From Deltaproteobacteria bacterium (GTDB lineage Bacteria; Myxococcota_A; UBA796; SXON01), in the NCBI GenBank assembly GCA_947486185.1, contig CANKTH010000001.1, positions 1-64,000 on the forward strand: a stretch of DNA of 64,000 bases, in the 5' to 3' direction. A program made the translations under genes and the position numbers. The notes beneath the pieces were generated by a model. That model did no database searches. It was not told the DNA's origin and saw nothing but the letters and a program-made list of their open reading frames with translations. This document shows positions 14,868 through 24,392 of this stretch, in pieces. Position 1 is the first letter of the stretch. Every line of letters begins with the position of its first letter.

Positions 14868-17800
14868 ATGCCCCTTGGGGTTTTCGAAACGCTGGTGCCT
14901 GGGCAGGCGTTGGGCGGCCTGGTCCCCGGCGCGGCGATGGCGGTGCTCGCCCGCTCGGCGCCGCGTCCATCCTGGATCGTGATCCCGCGGGAAGCCCAGC
15001 TTTTGAGCTGGCTTCGCGGGCTCAGCTTCTTCGACCCACGCCCGGTGCGGCCCTTCCCCGCCAACGACAATCTGCCCTTCGCCGGAGGCTCGCCTCACCC
15101 CGACCTGGCGCGCCAGCGTTTCGCGGCCCTCGCCGACCCGCAGGCGCTACGGGTTGTGCCGGCTTGCGCTCTCCTCTCTACTGTCCCCAAAGATTGGCGG
15201 CCCAAGGAGCTCCACCCCGGGCTGGATCTCCCGCCCGCCCAGCTTCAACGTTGGCTTCGGGAGCAGGGCTACCTGGCCAGCCAGGAGCTCGACGGGCCCG
15301 CGACGGTATGCGTTCGCGGCGGGGTCACGGAGCTCTGGCCCGTCGAGGCGCCGGCGCCGCTCCGTATCGAGTGGTTCGACGACGAGATCGAACGGATCCG
15401 CAGCTTCAACCCAGAGACTGGGCGGCCCGGGCCCAAACTGGATCGTGTGCTGCTCCTGCCAGCCCGGGAGGCGAGCCTCGACACCGAGGCCGTCGAACGG
15501 GCCGCGGCGATGCTCCACCGGGTCGGGCAGGAGCGCGGCTTCGTCTCAGCACACCGGCGAACGATCCTCCAGGATCTTCGTGATGGAATCTGGTTCCCGG
15601 GCATCGAGGAGTTCCTGCCGGCGTTGACCCCGGTCGGGCCCGTGCCGCTGGAGCACCCGGTCTTCGTGGTGGAACCGGATGAGGTGGCGGCGGAGCTCCG
15701 CCGTTTCGAAGCTGAGGTGTCGCGCCGATGGCAGGAGCTGCCCGAACGGTTGAGGCCCGAAATTCGCCCCGAAGAACGTTACCTGAACGCCGACGCGGTC
15801 CTCAATCGGCTTCGGAGCGCCACGCGAGTGAGCCTGATGCTCGAGGCAGGCGCAAGGGGGTTCAACACCCGGAACGTCGGCGCCCTGCATGTGCGCGACG
15901 CAGACCTGGCCCCAGTAGTCACACAGCTTCGACGTGCACTCTCCGAGCGCATCGCGGTGACGGTCGTCTGCGAGAGCGAGACCCGGGCGGGTCGGATCGA
16001 GGCCCTCCTGGCCAACCACCAGCTCCATCCGCGCCGCGGTCGCGCCGGCCCGGGGGAGCTCTGTATCGAGATCGGGGGACTGCTCACCGGTTATCAGGAT
16101 TCTGAGCACGTTTTCGTCACCGCCGGCGAGATGTTCGCCGAGCGCCTCGCCGAGTCGGGCACGTCGGTCAGCCAGTTTCGCCGGGCAGCAAGCAGTCAGG
16201 CGGCCCGGCTCCGGCGCGGCGATCCCGTCGTGCACAAGAAGCATGGAATTGGGCGTTTTTCTGGGTTGGTCCGCCTCCCGCTCGGGGAGACCGAGGCCGA
16301 CTTCGCCCAGGTCACCTACCGCGACGGCGAGCGACTCTATGTGCCCGTTCATCGCCTGGATCTCTTGACCCCTTATCGGCAGGAAGGCAGCGGCGAGCTG
16401 CGGTTGGACCGCCTCGGAGGCAGCACGTGGAACCAGAGGCGCGCGCGTGTACGGGACGCGGTGCTGGAGCAGGCCCACCAATTGCTCAGGATCCACGCCC
16501 GACATCGGGTGCCCCGGGCGAGCGCCTGGGAACCGCCTGGCGAGATGTTCGCCCTCTTCGAGCAGGCTTTTCCTTTCGTAGAGACGCTCGACCAGGACGC
16601 GGCGATCAGGGATGTCCTGGGAGACCTCGAAGAGCAGGTGCCGATGGACCGGCTCATCGTCGGCGACGTCGGCTTCGGCAAGACCGAAGTCGCGATGCGC
16701 GCGGCCTTCCGTGCGGTCGAAGCCGGCTTTCAAGTCGTCGTCCTGTGCCCGACCACCGTGCTCGCGTGGCAACACCTCCAGACCTTCCGCCGACGTTTCG
16801 GCGGCTTCCCGGTGCGTGTGGAGCTGCTGTCTCGTGCGGCGTCCGCGAGCGCCAACCTGTTGAAAGAGCTCGCGGCGGGAAAGGTGGATGTGCTCATCAC
16901 CACCACCCGCGTCTTGGGGCGCCAGACCCGTTTTGCGCGCCTGGGACTCGTGGTCGTCGACGAGGAGCATCGTTTCGGCGTAAAGCAGAAGGAAGACCTC
17001 AAGACTTTCGCGGACGGCGTTCACTATCTGGCGATGTCCGCGACGCCCATCCCGCGTTCGCTGCAGCAGGCGCTGTCCGGCGTGCGCTCGCTCTCGATCA
17101 TCGCCACGCCCCCACCCGGGCGCAAGGCGATCCGGACGGAGCTCGCGCGCCCGACCCGCGAGCGGGTGCGCGACGACATCCGCGCCGAGCTGGAGCGGGG
17201 CGGTCAGGTCTTTTTCGTCCACAACCGGGTCCAGAGCATCGAGGGCATCGCCCGCTGGGTTCAAAAGCTGGTGCCGGAGGCACGGGTGGCCTTCGCCCAC
17301 GGCCGGATGGGCACTGACGTGCTTGAAGATGTCTTTCTCAAGTTCACCCGCGGCGAGATCGACGTCCTGGTCGCCACAACGATCATCGAGAGCGGCCTGG
17401 ACCTGCCGCTGGTCAATACGATGATCATCAATCGGGCCGACCAGCTCGGTCTGGCGCAACTTTACCAGCTTCGCGGCCGGGTAGGCCGTGGCGATGTCCC
17501 GGCGCGCTGCACCCTGCTGGTCCCCGAAGGAGCCACCGGCGGGGCCGAGCAGCACGCAGGGTGGGAGCGGCTGCGCGCGCTCCAGGAGCATAGCGAGCTT
17601 GGAGGCGGGTTTGTGCTCGCGAGCCAGGATCTGGAGCATCGGGGAGCGGGCGACTTCCTCGGGGAGCGCCAGCACGGCCACATCGCCGCGATCGGGCTGG
17701 ATGCCTACCTCGAGCTCCTGGAGGAGGCCGTCACTCAGGCGCGCGGAGACGTGGCCCGCCAACAGATCGACCCGGAGATCGAGGTGCCGGTCTCCGCGTT

Positions 17801-18245
17801 CATCCCTGAGACCTGGCTGCCGGACGTCCACGAGCGATTGGAGGTGTACCGACGACTCGCCGCGGTGAGGACCCGAACGGAGCTCTCGGGCCTGCTCGAT
17901 CGCCTCGCTGAAGCGCACGGCGCGCTGCCCGAGCCGGTGGAGAACCTGCGGTGGATGCAGATGGCGCGGCTAGGTTGTCGAGAACTCGGTATTGAAGCTG
18001 CGAACTGGCTGAAGCTCCGCGTCCTCCTCCGCTTCCACCCCACCACACCGGTGGACCCGGCGGGACTGCTCCAGCTCTGCGCCGACGAGCCCGGCCGGTT
18101 CCGAATGGTAGACGGGAGCACGGTAGAGCTCCGGTTCACCCCTGAAGAAGGAAAATACCCTCTACGTTTTCTCGACATCGTATGGGGGCGTCTGCGGCCG
18201 CTGGTACCACCCGCAGCGACGACCACCACGCGCCGACGAAGCTGA
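14868..18245 (+). CDS. mfd: Transcription-repair coupling factor
   Basis: 1125 residues, near the usual 1150. Mfd removes RNA polymerase stalled at DNA lesions and recruits UvrA. The N-terminal UvrB-homology part is followed by the RNA-polymerase interaction domain, beginning at VVHKKHGIGRFSGLVRL, and then by the translocase: Walker A GDVGFGKTEVAMRAAF, motif II DEEHRFGVKQKE, motif III MSATPIPRSL, and motifs V-VI VATTIIESGLDLP and QLRGRVGRG. The C-terminal TRCF domain (PEIEVPVSAFIPETWLPD onward) is complete. All helicase residues appear intact. It is probably cotranscribed with the upstream membrane protein gene. Confidence 0.98.
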   Translation: MPLGVFETLVPGQALGGLVPGAAMAVLARSAPRPSWIVIPREAQLLSWLRGLSFFDPRPVRPFPANDNLPFAGGSPHPDLARQRFAALADPQALRVVPACALLSTVPKDWRPKELHPGLDLPPAQLQRWLREQGYLASQELDGPATVCVRGGVTELWPVEAPAPLRIEWFDDEIERIRSFNPETGRPGPKLDRVLLLPAREASLDTEAVERAAAMLHRVGQERGFVSAHRRTILQDLRDGIWFPGIEEFLPALTPVGPVPLEHPVFVVEPDEVAAELRRFEAEVSRRWQELPERLRPEIRPEERYLNADAVLNRLRSATRVSLMLEAGARGFNTRNVGALHVRDADLAPVVTQLRRALSERIAVTVVCESETRAGRIEALLANHQLHPRRGRAGPGELCIEIGGLLTGYQDSEHVFVTAGEMFAERLAESGTSVSQFRRAASSQAARLRRGDPVVHKKHGIGRFSGLVRLPLGETEADFAQVTYRDGERLYVPVHRLDLLTPYRQEGSGELRLDRLGGSTWNQRRARVRDAVLEQAHQLLRIHARHRVPRASAWEPPGEMFALFEQAFPFVETLDQDAAIRDVLGDLEEQVPMDRLIVGDVGFGKTEVAMRAAFRAVEAGFQVVVLCPTTVLAWQHLQTFRRRFGGFPVRVELLSRAASASANLLKELAAGKVDVLITTTRVLGRQTRFARLGLVVVDEEHRFGVKQKEDLKTFADGVHYLAMSATPIPRSLQQALSGVRSLSIIATPPPGRKAIRTELARPTRERVRDDIRAELERGGQVFFVHNRVQSIEGIARWVQKLVPEARVAFAHGRMGTDVLEDVFLKFTRGEIDVLVATTIIESGLDLPLVNTMIINRADQLGLAQLYQLRGRVGRGDVPARCTLLVPEGATGGAEQHAGWERLRALQEHSELGGGFVLASQDLEHRGAGDFLGERQHGHIAAIGLDAYLELLEEAVTQARGDVARQQIDPEIEVPVSAFIPETWLPDVHERLEVYRRLAAVRTRTELSGLLDRLAEAHGALPEPVENLRWMQMARLGCRELGIEAANWLKLRVLLRFHPTTPVDPAGLLQLCADEPGRFRMVDGSTVELRFTPEEGKYPLRFLDIVWGRLRPLVPPAATTTTRRRS

Positions 18246-18273
18246 CGTCAAGGCCCGCGTCGGAAAGTCCGCC

Positions 18274-18288
18274 TTATCTGAAGGATAA
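18274..18288. promoter_or_regulatory. AT-rich inverted repeat upstream of tail-tube gene
   Basis: TTATC (18274-18278) and GATAA (18284-18288) form a short inverted repeat in an AT-rich patch (about 18270-18325) that stands out from the GC-rich surroundings. A TTGACC hexamer lies at 18331-18336 but no good -10 follows it. The 214-base gap between mfd and the tube-like gene holds no other gene, so it is the likely promoter/operator region of the latter. Confidence 0.3.
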
Positions 18289-18459
18289 ATCTCATGCGCA
18301 AAGCATTTGAAATGAATTCGGGATGAGTGCTTGACCCCGATCCACGCTCGTGCGAACCTTGAATCGCGCGGAGGGCGGTGGCAAAACAACCAACCCTCCA
18401 AGCCCCAGTAGTCCGCGTGATGCCACCAGCTCGGACCGCGATCAACAAGGAGTCACAAC

Positions 18460-18903
18460 ATGCCGACCGACGAACTCTACGGCGCCTATCACTTCCTCCT
18501 GGAGATCCAGGGGATCATCAACGACAACAAGATCATCGTGGGCGGTTTCAAGTCCATGTCCGGTATGGATTCGGAGACGGAAGTCGTCGAGTTCAAGCAG
18601 GGCAACGACATGGTCGTCCGCAAAAAGCCGGGCCGCACCACCTACGCGAACATCGTCCTCGAGCGCGGCTACACCGCCACCGACGACCTCTGGCAGTGGC
18701 GTAAGAACATCGAAGACGGCAAGATCGACCGCCGCTCCGGCTCGATCATCATCCTCGACCAGGACGGCCAGACCGAAGTCGGCCGCTACAACTTCTACGA
18801 AGGCTGGCCCTGCAAGTGGTATGTGCCCGACATGAACTCGGACTCTTCCGCGATGGCGATTGAGAAGATCGAAATCTGCGTGGAGAAGGTCGAGCGCGGC
18901 TAA
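18460..18903 (+). CDS. Phage tail tube-like protein (contractile injection system tube family)
   Basis: 147 residues, the normal length for T4 gp19-like tube proteins. The segments YHFLLEIQGIINDNKIIVGG, FKSMSGMDSETEVVEFKQGN, RKKPGRTTYANIVLERGYT and the terminal IEKIEICVEKVERG match tube proteins of phage tails and extracellular contractile injection systems. These proteins stack as hexamers to form the inner tube. AAGGAG eight bases before ATG gives strong initiation. No sheath, baseplate, spike, ATPase or other tail gene is near; mfd is upstream and a phosphatase is antiparallel downstream. It has its own hairpin and intrinsic terminator, so it is a monocistronic, probably well-expressed gene whose partners lie elsewhere. 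Confidence 0.9.
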   Translation: MPTDELYGAYHFLLEIQGIINDNKIIVGGFKSMSGMDSETEVVEFKQGNDMVVRKKPGRTTYANIVLERGYTATDDLWQWRKNIEDGKIDRRSGSIIILDQDGQTEVGRYNFYEGWPCKWYVPDMNSDSSAMAIEKIEICVEKVERG

Positions 18904-18917
18904 AAACCGCGGTCGTC

Positions 18918-18937
18918 TGGCCACCTTCGGGTGGCCA
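18918..18937 (+). other. TTCG-loop hairpin after tail-tube gene
   Basis: Perfect 8-base-pair stem TGGCCACC / GGTGGCCA with a TTCG tetraloop, 14 bases after the stop codon. TTCG loops are exceptionally stable in RNA. It precedes an intrinsic terminator and could protect the mRNA 3' end. Confidence 0.7.
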
Positions 18938-18954
18938 CCGGCTCTGTCCCACGG

Positions 18955-18988
18955 CCCCGGCGCTCAACCCGCCGGGGTTCGTGTTTTT
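18955..18988 (+). terminator. Intrinsic terminator of tail-tube gene
   Basis: Perfect 8-base-pair stem CCCCGGCG (18955-18962) / CGCCGGGG (18970-18977) with loop CTCAACC, followed by the T-rich run TTCGTGTTTTT (18978-18988). The polarity matches the rightward tube gene; read from the other strand there is no T-run. Confidence 0.78.
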
Positions 18989-18995
18989 GGTCCGC

Positions 18996-19562
18996 TCAGG
19001 TCGGACACGGCGGCCAGCTCCTGACGTGCCGCAGGATCGGGATGGCGTTTGGCGGCGGCGGCAACTTCGGGATCTCCTCGGGCGCCAGGCCGTCGAGGAG
19101 CCCCACCACACCCTTGATGAGGGTGCCGTGCGCGACCACCAGGGTCGGCGTGCCGTCGTCCCAAGCCGACAACACCGCCCGCGCCCGGGCGTAGAGCTGG
19201 GCGTGGCTCTCGCCACCCGGCGGCCCCGGAGACCATGGCAGGAGATAGGCCTCCGCCCGCCCATCCGAGCGCACGGCCTCGATGCGCTCGCCCTGCAACA
19301 CACCCATCCGTCGTTCGCGAAGCTCAGGCAGCACATGCACCGGCACCGAGCGGCCCGCCAGCGCGAGCTCGGCCGTTCGACGCGCGCGGCCAAGATCGCT
19401 CACGAGACACCGTCGAAACCCGAGCGGCGAGAGCAGCGCCGCCGCCGCCCTCGCCTCCGCCTCGCCGGCCTCGGTGAGCGCCACGTCCCCCCAGCCGGAG
19501 AGCCAACGTGCCGCGTTCGCCGCCGACTCTCCGTGCCGCAGGAAGATCCAGGTACTGCTTAT
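18996..19562 (-). CDS. Histidine phosphatase family protein, no canonical start codon
   Basis: About 188 residues. The family marks are present: FLRHGESAAN (RHG motif with catalytic His), SDLGRARRTAELA (second Arg), ERRMGVLQGE and VVAHGTLIKGVV (second catalytic His). These enzymes remove phosphate from small molecules or phosphohistidine. The RHG motif lies upstream of the first GTG (19484), so a start there would give a dead protein. Upstream in frame there is no ATG, GTG or TTG before a stop. The best placed codon is ATA at 19562-19560, which overlaps the stop of the glutamate dehydrogenase gene (ATAA). One base change would make it the usual ATGA coupling; the coordinates assume this start. 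Confidence 0.75.
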   Translation of the reverse strand: MSSTWIFLRHGESAANAARWLSGWGDVALTEAGEAEARAAAALLSPLGFRRCLVSDLGRARRTAELALAGRSVPVHVLPELRERRMGVLQGERIEAVRSDGRAEAYLLPWSPGPPGGESHAQLYARARAVLSAWDDGTPTLVVAHGTLIKGVVGLLDGLAPEEIPKLPPPPNAIPILRHVRSWPPCPT

Positions 19563-22500
19563 GCGAGCACCGCGCGGATCTGTTGCTCGGCCACCAGCAC
19601 CGAGCCGACGTCAGGCTGCTCGCCGACGATCTGCTCGAAGATGCGCCCGACCTGGCGGAGCCGACCCGCGCCGAGCACCTCGGCGGCACGGTCCACGCCA
19701 AGCGCAGCCTCACGAACCGGCGGCGTCGTCGCGACGATCTCGCGCAGCAAGGACTGGTAACGGAGACCCAGGATGCCGAATGCGACCGGATCCCAGCGAC
19801 CATTCGCCCGACGTTGGCTCATGAGGCGGAGGGCAGGCAGGAGCCGGGTGGCGTGACCCACCGCCTGGTAGTGAACCGCAACGTCTACGATCGGCTTACC
19901 CAAGGTGCCCGCGATCAGGGCGATGTCATCGGCCATCGCGGCATCCGCCGCACCCACCACCTTCGCCGCTAGCGGAGCCGGGATGCCCTTGGCCGTGACG
20001 GTCTCGAGGTGGCCACGGAAGGCCTCAGCGTCCGCCAGCGAACGGCTAGCCGCGACCGCCGCGAGCGCGGCCCGGAACTGCGCCTCGTCCGCGCGGCCCG
20101 GATGGCCGGGGGAGAGCCAGCTCGCCACCAACCGGGACAATCCCGCGGTGAGCTGCACCCAGGCACGATGGGCGCCCTCGGGCCTGGCGTTACACGCCAC
20201 GAGGTCGCGCCGAAGCTCTTCGCCACCCACCGCCGCCATCGCCGTACACCAGGCGCCGGCGATCCGCGCAGCGGAGGCGCCCGTAAGGTCCATCATGAGC
20301 GGGAAGAACGCGGCGCCCGCGTCCGTGCTGATCTCGGTGAGCAGCACGGTGAGACCGATGTCCTTGGCGAGCATGTGTTCGGGGATGTCGGCCCCGAACC
20401 GCGCACGGACCGCAGGCGGGAAGTAGTTCATGAGCATCGTGTCGAAGCCCGGGATCACGCGCGTGCTCTCCGCCTTCAGGAGCTTGAACACGTGCATCTT
20501 GACGTGCGCCTGGATGACGGAGATCTCCGGCCGCGTCACACCTTGACGATTCGCCGCGCGTTTTCTAAGGGTGTCGTCCCCCGGCAACACCAGGGCACGC
20601 GGCGAGACCCCGCCGCGTTGGCACAACCAGTCGATCGTGTGCGAGAAAACCATCGGGTCGAAAGCGCTGCGCACCACGTCCAGGGAGATCAGGCGGCCGT
20701 TGGCGTTGTTGTCGGCGAGCACCGCCTGCACCACGTCCTCGGTGAGCGTGCGGAGGAAATCGTTACGCTCTTCGAGCGTGATCCGACCGGAAGCGACCAT
20801 CGGGTTCAGAAGGATCTTGAGATTGACCTCGTGGTCGGAGGTGTCGACACCACCCGAGTTGTCGACAAAGTCGGTGTTCAGACGCCCGCCCGCGAGCGCA
20901 TACTCCACCCGCGCCGCCTGCGTGAAGCCGAGGTTTCCGCCTTCACCCACCACCTTGCAGCGCATGTCGAGCGCGGTCACCCGCACGTCATCGTTGGGGG
21001 GATCGTTCGCATCGCCGTTGACCTCGTGGCTCGCGCGCACGTAGGTCCCGATGCCACCGCTCCAGAAAAGATCAACCGGGAGCTTGAGGATCAGCGAAAT
21101 CACCTGATCGGGCGTGAGCTCCTCGGCGTTGGTGCCCAGCATCAGACGGGCCTCGGGCGAGAGCGGGATGCTCTTGGCGCGCCGGTCGTAGACGCCGCCA
21201 CCCGCAGAGATCAGGCTCCGGTCATAATGATCCCAGCCTTTCACCTCGTCGAACAGCCGGCGGCGCTCGATGAAGGAGCGCGCGGCGTCGGGGTCCGGGT
21301 CCAGGAAGATGTGGACGTGGTTGAACGCCGCGAGGAGCCGCATCTTGGGGGTCTCGATGACGCCGTTGCCGAACACGTCGCCGCCGCAGTCGCCTACGCC
21401 CGCGCAGGTGAACAGGTCCCGATCAGGATCGATGCCCATCTCACGGAAATGCCGGCGTACCAACACCCATCCGCCCCGGGCCGTGATGCCGACGACCTTG
21501 TGGTCGTAGCCGTTGGATCCGCCTGACGCGAAGGCGTCCCCAAGCCAGAAGCCGTATGCGAGCGAGAGGCGGTTGGCGGTGTCCGAGAGATGGGCGGTGC
21601 CCTTGTCGGCCGCGACGACGAGGTAGGGATCGTCGCCGTCGTGCGCGACGACGCGGGGAGGCCGCACCACGCTGCCACCGACGATGTTGTCGGTGAGATC
21701 CAGCATACCGCGGATGAGCACCTGGTAGAGCTCGTCCCCCTTCCGCTTCCGCTCGGCGGGATTGTCGATGGTGTACTTGATGTAGAAGCCACCTTTGCTG
21801 CCCTCAGGCACGATGACCACGTTCTTGACCATCTGGGTCGTGACAAGCCCCAGGATCTCGGTCCGGAAATCGCTACGGTCGGAGAAGCGCAGGCCACCAC
21901 GCGCGACCGGGCCGCCACGCAGGTGCAGGCCCTCGACCTCTCGGTGGTGGACGTAGATCTCGACCATCATCCGCGGCAGCGGCATGGACTTGATACGCGC
22001 GTGCTCCAGCTTGAAGCTGATGTAGTGGAAGGCACGATCCGTGCGGTAGAAGTTGGTGCGTAAGGTCGCCTCGACGAGGTTGGCGAGCGTGCGGAGCAGC
22101 AGGTCCTCTTCGTTGGTCTTGACCTCGCGAAGGCGGTCGGCGAGGACGCTGGCAGCGCGGCTGGCCTGCTCGTTCCGATCACCGACAAGGTCAGGATCAA
22201 ACCGGGCATGGAAGAGCGCGGTCATCGCCGCGGTGACGCTCGCTTGTTTCAGGAGGATCTCCTGGCAACGAAGCCAGGTGTGGCGGAGCCCGATCTGCCG
22301 GGCGTAGCCGAAGTAGGCGCGGAGGAGATCGGCATCCTGCCAGGTCTGTCCGGCGGCGAGCACGAGGCGGTTGAAGTTGTCCGACGCGATCTTCTTCTCA
22401 AAAACCGCCTCGAGACCGGCGACGAGCCGGTCGGCGGAGGCCGCGAGCGCGGCGAGATCGGTACCCTCGGCGATCTCGAAACTCGCAATCGACAGATCGA

Positions 22501-24145
22501 CGCCTGCAACCTGCAACACCACCTCGGCCTGGGATGAAATCACAAGCCCGAAGTTGTCGAGGACCGGCATCAGGTCGGTGAGCAGCAGCTTCTGGCGTTG
22601 GTAGACCTGCACCAGCGCACGGCCGCCATCCACATAGACCATCGCGCGCGTCCGCTCGTCCAAGCGGGTCTTTTCGAGGTACTCCAGGTCGTGTGCCGAG
22701 AGATCGCCCGACACCGACTCGGTGTAGCTCGGGGGGAAGGCGTCCGCGTAACGACGGAGGAGGGTCGCCGCGGTATCGTCGTCAAGCCGCTCATAAAGCA
22801 CAGGAGCGACGCGATCCTTCCAGCTCGTGGCCAGCTGCGTCACGAAGGCCTGAGCGGCTTCACGATCCGCATCCGTCAGCGGCCGGGTGCCAGTGAGGAA
22901 GACCTGAAGGAGAACCGTATCGAAACGGCCGGCGAACAGACCGCTGTCGAGGTAGTTGGCGCCGGTCAGCTCCTTGAGGAACTGCAAGAGACGCGTGCGG
23001 ATCGCGTCGGAATAACGCCGCTCAGGCACGGCGATGAGCGCGAAGGTCACGCCGGCGCCGCCCGAGAGCGAGACGCGGGCCGACTGGTCCTGCTCAGTCG
23101 CGAAGACGCGGTCGATCACATCGGTGATCTCCGCGATCGAAGCGGAGAAGAGCCACTCCGTCGGCAGCGCGTCGAAGACGTTCGCGAAACCGCGCGAGAG
23201 GTAGGAATCGGGGCGCACCTGGGTGATCGCGAGGACCTGCCGTAACGAACGACGGAGGACCGGCAGCGTCCGACACGGGAGGGTGAGCGCTCGATGGGTG
23301 AACATGCCGCGGATCTCGATCTGCAGATCGGGCAGGACCAGATTGATCACATCTACGCGCCCGGCGCGGTGAATCGGAGCGTCATAGGGGGCTTTTCGGA
23401 TCGACAGCATCGCGGAGCCCGCGAACGCGGGCGCGGGCCACAAGCCCGCGGGGGCGATCCGGTCGGCGCCCAACGCCACCACGGCGTCCGCCCGGCGGGC
23501 GCTGACACCGATGAACACGAAGTTATCCGCCAACATCCAGCGTAAAAGATCGGAGGCTTCGGTGGCGTCCTCGGTGTGCACCGCCGCCGCCCGATCCGCG
23601 GCTTCGGTGATCTGCACCTTCATCGCCGAAAAGTCGTCGGCCACCGCCCTGGAGACGCCGAGCCGGGCACGAACGCTCGCCGCGGCCTCATCCGCCCGGC
23701 TGCTCTCCAGCCCCTCCCCGACGAAGGTGCTGACCGAAAGAAGCTCGCCCTTACCATCCTCGACGACGCGGCTCTGCTCCCCGCGGACCACGCGCAGCAC
23801 CTGGTGCATACCGCCGACCCGGGCCGCGCCGGCGCTCTTGAGCGCGAGCCGAATGGTGTCGACCACGAAGGGCTGATCACGAATCACCGAGGTGACCCGT
23901 ACCCCGTCGTCGTCGGCGTCCGCCGCGACGTGGAGAGCGCCCGCCGGCGAGGCCTCGACCTCGTCCCAGATCGCCCGAAGCTCGGCGACGACATCGGCCG
24001 GCTCGCGGTCCTTCAGGACCAGCGTGCGGCCCTGAACCAGGAAGGTCTCGGCGAAGGCCCGAAAAGCGTCGGCCTCCTGAACGACCTCGTGGAGGTGGCT
24101 ACGGATCCGGGACAGGACGGCCTCACGTTGAGGATGATGCGGCAT
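19559..24145 (-). CDS. NAD-specific glutamate dehydrogenase (large type)
   Basis: 1528 residues, matching the 1500-1650-residue bacterial NAD-GDH family that deaminates glutamate to 2-oxoglutarate. The N-terminal half carries regulatory ACT-like regions. The catalytic part (about residues 760-1250) includes GGLRFSDRSDFRTEILGLVT, QMVKNVVIVPEGSKGGF with the catalytic-lysine region, GDCGGDVFGNGVIETP in the nucleotide fold, and EGGNLGFTQAARVEYA. The ATG at 24145 begins MPHHPQREAVLSRIRS; longer upstream readings are non-coding-like. The gene is divergent from a lipoprotein gene (247 bases between starts) and its stop overlaps the phosphatase start. Confidence 0.95.
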   Translation of the reverse strand: MPHHPQREAVLSRIRSHLHEVVQEADAFRAFAETFLVQGRTLVLKDREPADVVAELRAIWDEVEASPAGALHVAADADDDGVRVTSVIRDQPFVVDTIRLALKSAGAARVGGMHQVLRVVRGEQSRVVEDGKGELLSVSTFVGEGLESSRADEAAASVRARLGVSRAVADDFSAMKVQITEAADRAAAVHTEDATEASDLLRWMLADNFVFIGVSARRADAVVALGADRIAPAGLWPAPAFAGSAMLSIRKAPYDAPIHRAGRVDVINLVLPDLQIEIRGMFTHRALTLPCRTLPVLRRSLRQVLAITQVRPDSYLSRGFANVFDALPTEWLFSASIAEITDVIDRVFATEQDQSARVSLSGGAGVTFALIAVPERRYSDAIRTRLLQFLKELTGANYLDSGLFAGRFDTVLLQVFLTGTRPLTDADREAAQAFVTQLATSWKDRVAPVLYERLDDDTAATLLRRYADAFPPSYTESVSGDLSAHDLEYLEKTRLDERTRAMVYVDGGRALVQVYQRQKLLLTDLMPVLDNFGLVISSQAEVVLQVAGVDLSIASFEIAEGTDLAALAASADRLVAGLEAVFEKKIASDNFNRLVLAAGQTWQDADLLRAYFGYARQIGLRHTWLRCQEILLKQASVTAAMTALFHARFDPDLVGDRNEQASRAASVLADRLREVKTNEEDLLLRTLANLVEATLRTNFYRTDRAFHYISFKLEHARIKSMPLPRMMVEIYVHHREVEGLHLRGGPVARGGLRFSDRSDFRTEILGLVTTQMVKNVVIVPEGSKGGFYIKYTIDNPAERKRKGDELYQVLIRGMLDLTDNIVGGSVVRPPRVVAHDGDDPYLVVAADKGTAHLSDTANRLSLAYGFWLGDAFASGGSNGYDHKVVGITARGGWVLVRRHFREMGIDPDRDLFTCAGVGDCGGDVFGNGVIETPKMRLLAAFNHVHIFLDPDPDAARSFIERRRLFDEVKGWDHYDRSLISAGGGVYDRRAKSIPLSPEARLMLGTNAEELTPDQVISLILKLPVDLFWSGGIGTYVRASHEVNGDANDPPNDDVRVTALDMRCKVVGEGGNLGFTQAARVEYALAGGRLNTDFVDNSGGVDTSDHEVNLKILLNPMVASGRITLEERNDFLRTLTEDVVQAVLADNNANGRLISLDVVRSAFDPMVFSHTIDWLCQRGGVSPRALVLPGDDTLRKRAANRQGVTRPEISVIQAHVKMHVFKLLKAESTRVIPGFDTMLMNYFPPAVRARFGADIPEHMLAKDIGLTVLLTEISTDAGAAFFPLMMDLTGASAARIAGAWCTAMAAVGGEELRRDLVACNARPEGAHRAWVQLTAGLSRLVASWLSPGHPGRADEAQFRAALAAVAASRSLADAEAFRGHLETVTAKGIPAPLAAKVVGAADAAMADDIALIAGTLGKPIVDVAVHYQAVGHATRLLPALRLMSQRRANGRWDPVAFGILGLRYQSLLREIVATTPPVREAALGVDRAAEVLGAGRLRQVGRIFEQIVGEQPDVGSVLVAEQQIRAVLA

Positions 24146-24358
24146 GGTAGGCTCTCGCGATGGGTGGAGGGGTCGAGTCAAGCGCGCCCGTCTATCCGAT
24201 CCCGGTGCTCTCCGCCCCGCTGAGCGTGCAGCCTCCGATGCGGCGATGAGCACTTTGGTGCCATCGGCCAGCGACCTGCGCGCGACGGGTCTCGCAGGGC
24301 CAGTCCACCTGCAGCGCCTCTGGCCCGAAATAGTCGCCCACGTCAGCGTCATTCACCC

Positions 24359-24386
24359 TTGCGGTTCGTGGGGCCACCGCTACGAT
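24359..24386 (+). promoter_or_regulatory. Candidate promoter giving a leaderless mRNA
   Basis: TTGCGG (24359-24364) and TACGAT (24381-24386) with a 16-base spacer. The -10-like box ends six bases before the ATG at 24393, so transcription would begin at or next to the start codon. No ribosome-binding site precedes this ATG. Confidence 0.4.
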
Positions 24387-24392
24387 ACGGCG

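Noticed and set aside
15546..17918. 790-codon open frame on the minus strand
   Set aside because: Antisense to mfd, no domain or ribosome site, composition typical of a shadow frame.
18248..18990. Prophage remnant around the tail-tube gene
   Set aside because: No integrase, capsid, terminase or other tail gene and no attachment-site repeats; flanking genes are chromosomal.
20009..21526. 505-codon open frame on the plus strand
   Set aside because: Antisense to the NAD-glutamate dehydrogenase gene, no recognisable motif.
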